Assembly (NCBI GenBank): GCA_014360755.1
Contig: JACIWX010000001.1
Location: forward strand, 248,001 to 312,000
Length of the DNA stretch: 64,000 bases
Direction: 5' to 3'
Source of the DNA: Chloroflexota bacterium
Lineage (GTDB): Bacteria > Chloroflexota > Anaerolineae > UBA2200
Shown: one piece after another, positions 17,608 to 25,543 of the stretch
Layout of the letters: each line of letters begins with the position of its first letter
Numbering within the stretch: the first letter of the stretch is position 1
Notes under the pieces: model-generated
Told to the model about the DNA's origin: nothing
Database searches by the model: none
What the model saw: the letters and a program-made list of their open reading frames with translations, nothing else
Program-made: the position numbers and the translations under genes

Positions 17608-17642
17608 AAAAAACCTGGTTTCTCCCAGAAACCAGGTTTTTT
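17608..17642. terminator. Bidirectional terminator between convergent genes
   Basis: A perfect 16-bp stem (AAAAAACCTGGTTTCT and its complement) with loop CCC, giving six T on either strand. It separates the secreted nuclease (+) from the phosphoesterase (-). Confidence 0.9.
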
Positions 17643-17644
17643 GA

Positions 17645-18364
17645 TTACTCTCTGGCTGTTTCCAGTAAGTCGGCAAAGTGCGGTGGCAATCCGCTTGCCC
17701 TGACTGCGGCGGCTGCCGCTGCCACATCGTAGGCTACACGCTGGATGGTAACCCTGACTTCTTCCCCAATCTCCAGAATGGCATAGGCGGCGCGCGGGTC
17801 ACCGTCCTTGGGCTTGCCCACGCTGCCATCGTTAACGAACAGCACTCCCTCTACCTCTTTTACATAGGGCAGGTGGGTATGGCCGAAAACCAGGATGTCA
17901 GCATTTGCCATGGCAGCAATGCGCGCTAGGCTGGCTGGGGCACGATCCTCGTACAAATATTCATTGATGCGGCGAGGGCTGCCGTGGACGAGCAACACCC
18001 TTTTGCTATGCACTTCGAGGCGCACGTTGGGCAACAAGGAACGCAGGAACGCCTTGTTCTCAGCAGTTACATGGGCTCTGCTCCATGCGAGGGAAAGATC
18101 GCCCAGGCGGCGCATCTCTTCATCTGTATAGGCGCAGCCACAATCATCCTTGTCAAAGCCCACACCATCGTCATAGTTGCCCATAATGGTGGGAATCTGG
18201 CGTGTGCGGATCAAATCGATCACTTCGTTGGGATGCGCACCATAACCAACTAAATCGCCCAAGCAGTAGACCTGATCGGGTTCCTGGCGGTCAATGTCAG
18301 CTAGCACAGCCTGCAGTGCGTGCAAGTTTCCGTGGATGTCACTGAAGGTTACTATCTTCATCAT
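17645..18364 (-). CDS. Calcineurin-like metallophosphoesterase (YfcE/MJ0936 type)
   Basis: 239-residue dinuclear-metal phosphoesterase. All signature blocks are visible: FSDIHGN (Asp-x-His), CLGDLVGYG (Gly-Asp), MGNYDDG (Gly-Asn-x-Asp), VHGSPR and FGHTHLPY (Gly-His-x-His). The family hydrolyses phosphodiesters in cyclic nucleotides or small substrates; the physiological substrate is not clear. GGAG precedes two consecutive ATGs (18364 and 18361). Single gene with its own strong terminator. Confidence 0.9.
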   Translation of the reverse strand: MMKIVTFSDIHGNLHALQAVLADIDRQEPDQVYCLGDLVGYGAHPNEVIDLIRTRQIPTIMGNYDDGVGFDKDDCGCAYTDEEMRRLGDLSLAWSRAHVTAENKAFLRSLLPNVRLEVHSKRVLLVHGSPRRINEYLYEDRAPASLARIAAMANADILVFGHTHLPYVKEVEGVLFVNDGSVGKPKDGDPRAAYAILEIGEEVRVTIQRVAYDVAAAAAAVRASGLPPHFADLLETARE

Positions 18365-18504
18365 TTTTCTCCTATTTCAGACTCGACAAATGATAGCACA
18401 GCGTAGCGGTTTAGGCAAATGGAAAGATACGACCTCATGCTCTAGTGGTGGAGGAGCACATCAGGCATCTTCCTTTACTGAGGAGTAGCACAAATTTCCG
18501 CGAC

Positions 18505-18533
18505 TTGCCGTGCTGTCGTCCATGTGCTATACT
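18505..18533 (+). promoter_or_regulatory. Promoter of the ThDP enzyme operon
   Basis: TTGCCG at 18505-18510, a 17-bp spacer, and TATACT at 18528-18533; the start codon is about 90 bp downstream. Confidence 0.65.
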
Positions 18534-18623
18534 TTCGCTGCCAATAGATTGCCAGGCAAGACCAGGTGCGCGAGCGTGGTACCTGGAATTCCAGCACACT
18601 CACTAACCAAAGGAGGGAAGGCG

Positions 18624-20357
18624 ATGGCGCGAATCAGCGGTGCAGAAGCATTGGTGCGTTGTTTGATTGAAGAAGGCGTACAGTGTGTATTTGGCATCCC
18701 TGGCGATCAGTGCAACCCCATCACCGATGCTATCTACCGCCTGGGGCATGAGGCAGGTCTCAAATTCATTACCACCCGTCATGAGCAGGCAGCAGCGCAT
18801 ATGGCTGATGCCTGGGCGCGGGTTACTGGACAGCCTGGGGTATGCCTGGGAACAGTGGGGCCGGGGGTAGCCGACCTAGTCCCCGGCGTGTATGCGGCTT
18901 GGGCTGACTCTATCCCCATGATCGTCCTTGGTGCACAGAACCAGACCTGGCGCTGCTATCCGGAGCATGGTTCGATGCAGGCGTTGGATCAGATTGCGCT
19001 CATGACACCCATTACCAAGTGGCGGGCGTTGGTGAACGATGTGCGGCGGATGCCGCAATTGGTGCAATGGGCTTTTCGTGCAGCAACCTCGGGCCGTCCG
19101 GGACCCGTTTACCTCGATCTACCCTCCAATGTGCTCTGCGACAAGGTGGATACAGATGAGTACCCCATTTTATCTCCTCAGCAGTACCGTGCTGTTACCC
19201 CTCCGGTAGCAGATGCGCAACTGGTTGAGCAGGCAGCGGAGATGCTGGTCCATGCCCAATGGCCGCTCCTCCATGCAGGAGGTGGGGTACTGCGTGCGGG
19301 AGCCTGGCCAGAGTTCGTAGAGCTGGCCGAATACCTGTCGGCAGCCGTAACCACTAGCGTTGGTGCACGGGGAGTCATTCCCGAAGACCATCGGCTGTGC
19401 CTCATTCCTTCCAGTTTTGGTGCACTGGGTGCACAAGCCACAGCGGACGTGGTGCTGCTGGTGGGTGGTCGTATGGGTGACTTGGATTTCTGGGGGCGCC
19501 CGCCCGCCTGGGGGGAGCCAAGCACACAGCGCTGGATACAGATTGACCTCGAGCCACAGAACATAGCCCTCAACCGCCCCGTTGACCTGGCGTTGGTGGG
19601 AGATGCGAAAGCCACTCTGCGTGCTCTGCTCGCCGCAGTCAAAGCACGCACTGGGCCAAAGCCGGAAAATCCGCAGTTCCAAGATGCCCGTGAAGGCCAA
19701 CAAGCCTGGTTCCATCAATGGGAGGAGGGGGCGCATTCCGATGCAGTGCCAATTCACCCCCTGCGCTTGATGCGTGAGGTGCGCGAATTCTTCCCCCGCC
19801 AGGCTATCTGCGCAGTGGATGGTGGCACGACCGCTGTATGGGCTTTTTATATGAACCGCATCTATGAGCCCCGTTCTTTCCTGTGGGCTGCTGATTCAGG
19901 GCATTTGGGGGCAGGAGTGCCCTATGCGGTGGGGGCAAAACTGGCTCGTCCCGATGTCCCTGTCTATTGTATCACTGGCGATGGCTCTTTTGGTTTCAAT
20001 GCCATGGAACTGGAGACAGCGCGCCGGGAGGGAGCGCCCATTGTCGTTATTATTGCCAATGACCGAGCTTGGGGGATGATCAAGGGCGGGCAGAAACTGG
20101 TCTACGACGAGCGCTATATCGGGGTGGATTTCAGTGATGCGCGCTATGACAAGTTGGCAGAAGCCCTCGGCTGCTATGGAGAACGGATTACCGAGCCGGC
20201 ACAGATCCGGCCCGCTTTGCAAAGGGCGGCGGATTCTGGCCTTCCTGCCGTGCTCGATGTGATCGTGGACACCGAGGTACACTTGGTGCCGCCGGATTTG
20301 GAGGTGCTGGATGGCTTGTGGATGGAGGGTTGTGAGCCTCCATGCCCAGAGGAGTGA
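18624..20357 (+). CDS. Thiamine-diphosphate enzyme of the acetolactate synthase-like group
   Basis: 577 residues with three domains: N-terminal pyrimidine-binding (FGIPGDQCNPITDAIY, TTRHEQAAAHMADAWAR with the catalytic Glu, GTVGPGVADLVPGVY), a central Rossmann domain (about 200-330), and the C-terminal diphosphate-binding domain (CITGDGSFGFNAMELETA, then IVVIIANDRAWGMI). It decarboxylates or ligates a 2-oxoacid. The immediate partner, an alcohol dehydrogenase 3 bp downstream, suggests an acyloin or aldehyde product. A true acetolactate synthase would normally sit with ilvN/ilvC, which are absent. ATG at 18624 follows GGAGGGAAGG; upstream codons lack an SD. Confidence 0.87.
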   Translation: MARISGAEALVRCLIEEGVQCVFGIPGDQCNPITDAIYRLGHEAGLKFITTRHEQAAAHMADAWARVTGQPGVCLGTVGPGVADLVPGVYAAWADSIPMIVLGAQNQTWRCYPEHGSMQALDQIALMTPITKWRALVNDVRRMPQLVQWAFRAATSGRPGPVYLDLPSNVLCDKVDTDEYPILSPQQYRAVTPPVADAQLVEQAAEMLVHAQWPLLHAGGGVLRAGAWPEFVELAEYLSAAVTTSVGARGVIPEDHRLCLIPSSFGALGAQATADVVLLVGGRMGDLDFWGRPPAWGEPSTQRWIQIDLEPQNIALNRPVDLALVGDAKATLRALLAAVKARTGPKPENPQFQDAREGQQAWFHQWEEGAHSDAVPIHPLRLMREVREFFPRQAICAVDGGTTAVWAFYMNRIYEPRSFLWAADSGHLGAGVPYAVGAKLARPDVPVYCITGDGSFGFNAMELETARREGAPIVVIIANDRAWGMIKGGQKLVYDERYIGVDFSDARYDKLAEALGCYGERITEPAQIRPALQRAADSGLPAVLDVIVDTEVHLVPPDLEVLDGLWMEGCEPPCPEE

Positions 20358-20360
20358 GCG

Positions 20361-21425
20361 ATGAAAGCAGCCATTTTCCGTGGAGCCGGCCACATCGAAG
20401 TAACGGAAGTGCCCACGCCCGAACCGATGCCTGGCGAGGTTCTGGTGCGTGTGCATTACTGTGGCATTTGTGGTACCGATTTGGAAGCATATCAGACTGG
20501 GATGTATGAACCGGGCCTGGTCATCGGCCATGAGTTTGCCGGAGAGATTGTGGCTTTGGGGGAGGGTGTGCAAGGTTGGGCAATTGGGGAGCGCGTAACG
20601 ATTGACAATGCGCTGCCTTGTGGAAGGTGCTGGTTTTGTCGTCAAGGCCGGCCATCGCTTTGTCAGGAGCTCCTTTCCCCAGGCATTACCCTAGATGGCG
20701 GGATGGCTGAGTATGTGCGATTGCCCGTCTCGCTTTTGCACCGCCTGCCGCAGGGGGTGAGCACACGCCAAGGTGCATTGGTGGAACCGCTGACCATCGC
20801 GCTGCACGGGGTGCGTTCCTCTGCCCTCAAGCCAGGGGACTGGGCATTGGTGCTGGGCGCCGGCCCCATTGGCCTCTTGACCTTGCAATGTGCGCTTTTG
20901 GCAGGGGCACGGCAGGTTCTTGTGGTTGAGGTCAATCCGAAGCGGGCAGCAATAGCGCGGGAATTGGGCGCTTCGTATGTGCTTCACCCGCAACGGGATA
21001 ACCTGGCTGTAGAAGTGGCGGCGCGTACTGATGGGTTGGGACCTGATGTGGTGTATGTCTGTACGGGTGCAGCACCTGCATTCGAGAGTGCGCTGGGTCT
21101 GGTGCGTCGGGGAGGTCAGGTTTTTGTCCTTGGCTTGTGCCCAGAACCTGTGCCCACGGATTTCATGAGCGTGGTGTTGAGCGAACTGGATATTCGTGGC
21201 GGGTATCTGGGGCACGGGGCTTTCCCAGCGGCTCTGGACTATCTGGCGCAGGGGCGGGTAAGGGTAGACCCGCTCATCAGCCATGAGATTGCACTTGAGG
21301 ACGTGGTAGAACAGGGCTTTGAGCAAATGCTCAGGCCAGATACAGAGGCGATCAAAGTGTTGGTGAGGATAGGCGGGGAGAGAAGCGTAAAAAGAAAAAC
21401 GGGAAACGGGAAACGGAAAACATAA
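20361..21425 (+). CDS. Zinc-dependent medium-chain alcohol/polyol dehydrogenase
   Basis: MDR family, 354 residues. Catalytic zinc region CGICGTDLEAYQ and IGHEFAGEI; structural zinc lobe CGRCWFCRQGRPSLC (four Cys); Rossmann motif VLGAGPIGLL, then VVEVNPKRAAIA, which suggests NAD(H). Close to threonine/sorbitol/butanediol dehydrogenases. The start is 3 bp after the ThDP gene, so translation is probably coupled. The last dozen residues (SVKRKTGNGKRKT) come from an A/G-rich simple repeat that seems appended to the gene end. Confidence 0.9.
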   Translation: MKAAIFRGAGHIEVTEVPTPEPMPGEVLVRVHYCGICGTDLEAYQTGMYEPGLVIGHEFAGEIVALGEGVQGWAIGERVTIDNALPCGRCWFCRQGRPSLCQELLSPGITLDGGMAEYVRLPVSLLHRLPQGVSTRQGALVEPLTIALHGVRSSALKPGDWALVLGAGPIGLLTLQCALLAGARQVLVVEVNPKRAAIARELGASYVLHPQRDNLAVEVAARTDGLGPDVVYVCTGAAPAFESALGLVRRGGQVFVLGLCPEPVPTDFMSVVLSELDIRGGYLGHGAFPAALDYLAQGRVRVDPLISHEIALEDVVEQGFEQMLRPDTEAIKVLVRIGGERSVKRKTGNGKRKT

Positions 21426-21442
21426 AGGGTGGAGGAGGGGCG

Positions 21443-21880
21443 ATGAAGCTCGGCAGCATGGAATATCTACAAGAAGTGATGAAGCGCAGCAATGCAGATG
21501 AAAAATACCGTGCCCTAGCCAAAGGGCAGTTCGAGACGTACACATTGGTCCTAGAGGCTGAACCGGATAAGGGAGTCAAAGAGCCGGTTATCGTTGGCTT
21601 TGACTGCCGGGATGGAGAATTTGTGGACATCTGGCAAGGCGCCAAGCCTACGCTGTTCACCCTGTCCGCGCCCTATGGGACGTGGGTGGATGTCTTACGA
21701 GGCAAGTTAGGGGCAACCAAAGCCATTACCATGCGCAAGCTCAAGGTGCAGGGGCCATTCCTACAGTTGCTCAAGGGAGGGGAGCGTGTGTTGCACTGGG
21801 TGGAGATACTGCGCACAATCCCTACCGAATTCGAAGGGGACTATGCCCAGTACAACATCCCGGGAAAGGCACAACACTGA
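21443..21880 (+). CDS. SCP2-like sterol-carrier family protein
   Basis: 145 residues. The layout fits the SCP2 sterol-binding fold: an N-terminal helix (MEYLQEVMKRSNADEKYRAL), a beta-sheet core with the polar strand QFETYTLVLEAEPDKG, DIWQGAKPTLFTLSAPYGTW, and a late helix carrying KLKVQGPFLQLLKG, comparable to the SCP2 segment in which a lipid-binding tunnel closes. Third gene of the ThDP/dehydrogenase operon, 17 bp after it, with GGAGGAGGGGCG upstream. Its role there is unknown; it may bind a hydrophobic substrate or product. Confidence 0.55.
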   Translation: MKLGSMEYLQEVMKRSNADEKYRALAKGQFETYTLVLEAEPDKGVKEPVIVGFDCRDGEFVDIWQGAKPTLFTLSAPYGTWVDVLRGKLGATKAITMRKLKVQGPFLQLLKGGERVLHWVEILRTIPTEFEGDYAQYNIPGKAQH

Positions 21881-21975
21881 CAGATTTCCTTCGTTCCGGG
21901 TGACAAATGTGGTTTGAGTAGTGCCTCTCCATGCATTCCTTCTCAATTGGTCTGAATGGGGAGCGATTTCAAAAA

Positions 21976-22008
21976 CAGGAACCCGCCTCATCGCGAAGCG
22001 GGTTCCTG
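21976..22008 (-). terminator. Terminator of the encapsulin operon
   Basis: An 11-bp stem (CAGGAACCCGC and GCGGGTTCCTG, 11-nt loop), followed on the minus strand by TTTTT. Confidence 0.85.
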
Positions 22009-22034
22009 ACTGCAATACATTGCTTGGGATATTT

Positions 22035-22847
22035 CTAGGCTTCCAGCACGCAGATAGATTTAGGCTGCCTGACACGCAGGGCTACGCTTTCGGAGATTGA
22101 GAATTCCAGGTCTCCATCGCTCGGACCAATGAAGCCAATGCTCATGTCCTGCCCGATGACGATGGAGGCGTATTGCAATCCCGAAGCCAGCAGTACGCCA
22201 CCGTCTTTGAGGATGGGAGCTTTGAAGATGCCGGCGGTAACCATGCTTTGCAGGTGTTCCATTTCGGTTTGGTTGCCCTGCGGGTAGCGGCGGAAGAGCA
22301 GGTTGTAGCGGCTTGGTGCCAGAGCCAGGCTGTATGGGCCATGGAAGCCACTGCCATCCAGTGCCGTCAGGGCTTTGATGAGGTCGTCGGCGGCATCCCC
22401 TACTCTCTCCCACGCGGATAATTTGACCTTGTTGTGGCCAGGCACATTGAGCAAACCGGGCAGGCGCAATTTCGCCAGGCCGTTGAAAATGAGGTCATCT
22501 TCCAATCGGGCACAGGCAATAGCAGCCTCCACAACCTTGTTCAGGTCTAATGTTACTCCCTCTCGCTCATAATTGGCCAGGTCACGTGTCCCAAGCACAA
22601 AGGTGGTACGTATCAGAGGTACAGGGATCACCGTGCTAGTGAGAACCTCAGGGGTGTCGGCAGCAGCCGTAATGACCGCATCCTCCAATGGGATGGCTTT
22701 CAGCCCTAACCCATAAGGACCTTCAATATAGAGGAGACGCCGGCCAACGAGCTGTGCCTTTGCCGCCTCGATCATCGCCGCATCCAATTTTTCCCAAACT
22801 GCAGCACTGATAGGCGCATCTTCTCGACCTAAATACTTGTTTGCCAT
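22035..22847 (-). CDS. enc: Encapsulin shell protein (family 1)
   Basis: 270-residue HK97-fold protein that self-assembles into a protein nanocompartment. Seen: LGREDAPISAAVWEKLD at the N-terminus, VGRRLLYIEGPYGLGLKAI, RTTFVLGTRDLANYEREG, ACARLEDDLIFNG, and a C-terminal half with FHGPYSLALAPSRYNLLFR and DMSIGFIGPSDGDLEFSISES. Length and blocks match family 1 (linocin M18-like) shells. Second gene of an operon, 24 bp after the ferritin-like cargo gene. The cargo carries a canonical targeting peptide, so the pair forms an iron-storage nanocompartment. Confidence 0.95.
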   Translation of the reverse strand: MANKYLGREDAPISAAVWEKLDAAMIEAAKAQLVGRRLLYIEGPYGLGLKAIPLEDAVITAAADTPEVLTSTVIPVPLIRTTFVLGTRDLANYEREGVTLDLNKVVEAAIACARLEDDLIFNGLAKLRLPGLLNVPGHNKVKLSAWERVGDAADDLIKALTALDGSGFHGPYSLALAPSRYNLLFRRYPQGNQTEMEHLQSMVTAGIFKAPILKDGGVLLASGLQYASIVIGQDMSIGFIGPSDGDLEFSISESVALRVRQPKSICVLEA

Positions 22848-22871
22848 GGGATCCTCTCCTTCTATGCTAGG

Positions 22872-23240
22872 CTATCTCAATGAGCCAATGGTGGGCGCTT
22901 CGCCTGCGGAGGCTGAGGCGCTTCCTGAGGCGGTTTGGATACCCAATTTGGCAGCCTCAGCATCTACCTCGGCTTTGCCCTGGGCTAGAAGTTCTGCCTC
23001 GTCGTCCAACAACAGGGTAAGCAGGCGCTGCAATTCACCCACGTGCACTCGTTCTTCATCGGCGATGTCCAGCAGCACTTCTTTGACCAATTCGTTATCG
23101 GTTGCTTGAGCGTGAGCTTGATAGAGGTGGATGGCTTCTAATTCACCAGCGATGTCAATACGGATGGCTCTGGTCAGTTCTTCGAAATTCATCTTGCGTT
23201 CTGGCACATTACTGACGAATGGGTTTGGAAAGTCTGGCAT
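22872..23240 (-). CDS. Encapsulated ferritin-like protein (EncFtn) with targeting peptide
   Basis: 122 residues. A ferritin-like two-helix domain contains GELEAIHLYQAHA (Glu33) and ADEERVHVGELQRLL (Glu63-x-x-His66), the EncFtn ferroxidase ligands. A Ser/Ala linker leads to a C-terminal APTIGSLR (115-122), the cargo peptide that docks in the encapsulin shell. The ATG at 23240 follows AGGAGGAGCAAA; the longer open frame has no SD. EncFtn oxidises Fe(II) and passes iron into the shell. Transcribed with the shell gene from the promoter at 23286-23314. Confidence 0.93.
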   Translation of the reverse strand: MPDFPNPFVSNVPERKMNFEELTRAIRIDIAGELEAIHLYQAHAQATDNELVKEVLLDIADEERVHVGELQRLLTLLLDDEAELLAQGKAEVDAEAAKLGIQTASGSASASAGEAPTIGSLR

Positions 23241-23285
23241 TTTGCTCCTCCTTTGGAAATGCTTTTGTGGTAAAACTCTACGCCA

Positions 23286-23314
23286 ATTATACAGCAAAAC
23301 CCGTGGGGGCGCAA
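23286..23314 (-). promoter_or_regulatory. Promoter of the EncFtn-encapsulin operon
   Basis: Minus strand TTGCGC (23314-23309), a 17-bp spacer, and TATAAT (23291-23286). A G-rich tract with quadruplex potential lies just upstream (23308-23385). Confidence 0.6.
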
Positions 23315-23397
23315 AAGGGCAGGGGGAGCGGGGCAGAGGTGCTAGGGCGCGAAGGAGCAAAGGGGGCAGAGGGGCAGGGCGTTATGGGTAGATGTTA

Positions 23398-25515
23398 TTA
23401 GTCGGTATAAAAGGCATAGAAGGAGACGGAGCCATCAGGGTAGTAGCGTGGCAGAGCCACACCGTGGGGGAAGAAGGCGCGCAGTGTAGCGAGTGCTTGC
23501 TGGTCATCAGGATGCACGATGAACAGTGCAGGCCCTTGAATAGTAGACAAGGGTGGTTGTTGGGGGTCAAGCACTGTTACCCATGGCTCCCAGTTGTGGT
23601 CTTTCAGGCGCAGGTTAACCCGCAATGCACTGCCATCGAACCAGAATTTCCACACCTTAATGTACACGGACTGCAAGTTGCCATAGTGCTCAATCTCACG
23701 CGCGATTTCTCTGGCGTTGGAATAGTTAGCCCTATCCGGCGCAGTCTTGACAAACTCTTGGAAATAGAAGCGGTTGGCTTCGCGGACCTCGAAGATGAGC
23801 AACCAGGTGGTGATGACAATCAATACCAAGGGCCAGATGTTCAGCGGACGTGGCTGCCAAGTCCAGGCATAGCGCTTGGTCGGTGATTCGATCGTCAGCG
23901 AGATACCGCCTTCTACCCAGGGCGAGGCGTTTTCTTCCCTTTGTCCTGTTTGAACAATGCCATCATAGGAGTTAGCCTGTTGCAGTGCCCGAGCGATGAG
24001 AGGCAAGGGCAAGGCAGCCAAGAGCACGGCGGGTGGCAACATCCCGGACATGCGCAAACTACTGGGGGTATCCCTAGGCAACATGCCCAAGGCGGCAGGT
24101 AGGATCAAGATAAACCATGCTGCAAGCAAGATGCTGTTGTAGCCGTGGCGCCAGCGCCAGAGGGCATATCCCAGCCCTAACACCATGAGCATGCCGCTGA
24201 CAAAGCCCATGTGCCGTGCTCCGGGGACATTCCAGCGCGATGTGCCATCGCCAAAGTAGTTCAAGCCCAGGACGCTGCGCCAGTAGTAGGTCAGCAATCC
24301 AGGTTCGGGTTCTGTCAGTTCCCGCTTCAGCCTAAGGGTTACCAACTCGCGGACGAAATAATCCCTTGGTCTCTCCATCGCAAAACGGGCTACAGGGGAA
24401 AGGACCACAACAGCCACTGCAAACATCACCAGGACTTGACGCCATAGCAATGGGGTCACCATCCGGCGCCGGGTGAAAAAGTACAAGCCTAAAGCGATCA
24501 CGATAAATAGTGGCGAGGCTTTGAAGGGCGTATAGGTGTAAAAGCCCAATCCAAGAATCATGCCTGCCCAGGCAAAGTCTAAGAATTGCCTGCGGTGCAA
24601 AGCGCGGACAAGGGTGTAGAGCAAGAGGGTAGCAAACAAAGGCGTGAACACCGCCGGATACGCGGAACGGCTTAACGCGATGTGCCAGCGGTTGATTGCC
24701 AGCAGAAACGCCGCCAGCAACCCGATTTGCTCGTCGAACATCTCCCGACCTAAGCAGTATAGGGCGACAATCGTTGCCAAACCGACCAGAGCGGAGGTAA
24801 AGTGCAGTGTGAATTGGCTCAGTCCGATAAAGCGGGCACAAAGAGCGGTGCAGTAAAAGATAAGCGATTCCCTCTCGGGAAAGTAAATGTGGTACTTGCC
24901 CTCCAGGATGTCCAACGTGTCGTAGTAGTGGTAAATTAGATCTGGACCGAGATCAGCCGGGATTTCATGCAGGAGGTGAAAGCGGAACCAAGCGCCAACT
25001 AACAGGATAGCAGCAAGCAGCAGCCAGTGCACGGGCACCCAGAGTCCTTTCTCACGCCACCAGGCTTTGATGCGGTGTCCTAGAGAGTCCCCCGGCAGAA
25101 TCAAGCGCAGATGAAGCATCGCCGCGAACAGGCCGCCTATCCAGAGGACTACCCCCAGCGGACGGAATTGATTGTCGCCAAAATCCAAGCAGCCGAGAAG
25201 AGCGGTACCTAGAGCGATAGCTAACATGGTGTATGATGGAGTCGCAGTCGCTGTGGCTTCCTCTCCGTTTTTCGTTTCTATAGCAGTATGACGCATCAGG
25301 AGAGCGAAAATGACCGCGGCGACGGCATATGCTAACACACCAGTGGTTGTGCCCCGCTGGCGGTCAAGGCTCCGTTGAGCAGCCCAGGCAATCGCCAGGC
25401 AAATAAAGGCGGCCATCGCCATGTGCACCGGACGGAGTCGCCAGATGCCTTGTGACGGTTGCCATTTGCTAGGATGTGCGGTATCGTTGTTCGAAGTATC
25501 AGAGAAACCAGCCAT
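23398..25515 (-). CDS. PMT/ArnT-type membrane glycosyltransferase (paralogue 1)
   Basis: 705 residues with about twelve to thirteen TM helices and a large soluble C-terminal part, the layout of PMT_2/ArnT glycosyltransferases that use polyprenyl-phosphate sugar donors. Features include the first periplasmic loop with HEIPADLGPDLIYHYYDTL (acidic residues expected to be catalytic) and the second-loop region FLLAINRWHIALSRSAYPAV. The ATG at 25515 follows GGAAAGGAT; codons upstream overlap the previous gene. It lies 28 bp after its paralogue and is clearly derived from the same ancestor. Probable role: surface glycan or glycoprotein assembly. Confidence 0.82.
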   Translation of the reverse strand: MAGFSDTSNNDTAHPSKWQPSQGIWRLRPVHMAMAAFICLAIAWAAQRSLDRQRGTTTGVLAYAVAAVIFALLMRHTAIETKNGEEATATATPSYTMLAIALGTALLGCLDFGDNQFRPLGVVLWIGGLFAAMLHLRLILPGDSLGHRIKAWWREKGLWVPVHWLLLAAILLVGAWFRFHLLHEIPADLGPDLIYHYYDTLDILEGKYHIYFPERESLIFYCTALCARFIGLSQFTLHFTSALVGLATIVALYCLGREMFDEQIGLLAAFLLAINRWHIALSRSAYPAVFTPLFATLLLYTLVRALHRRQFLDFAWAGMILGLGFYTYTPFKASPLFIVIALGLYFFTRRRMVTPLLWRQVLVMFAVAVVVLSPVARFAMERPRDYFVRELVTLRLKRELTEPEPGLLTYYWRSVLGLNYFGDGTSRWNVPGARHMGFVSGMLMVLGLGYALWRWRHGYNSILLAAWFILILPAALGMLPRDTPSSLRMSGMLPPAVLLAALPLPLIARALQQANSYDGIVQTGQREENASPWVEGGISLTIESPTKRYAWTWQPRPLNIWPLVLIVITTWLLIFEVREANRFYFQEFVKTAPDRANYSNAREIAREIEHYGNLQSVYIKVWKFWFDGSALRVNLRLKDHNWEPWVTVLDPQQPPLSTIQGPALFIVHPDDQQALATLRAFFPHGVALPRYYPDGSVSFYAFYTD

Positions 25516-25543
25516 ATCCTTTCCTTGCCTTATTGCTTTTCTC

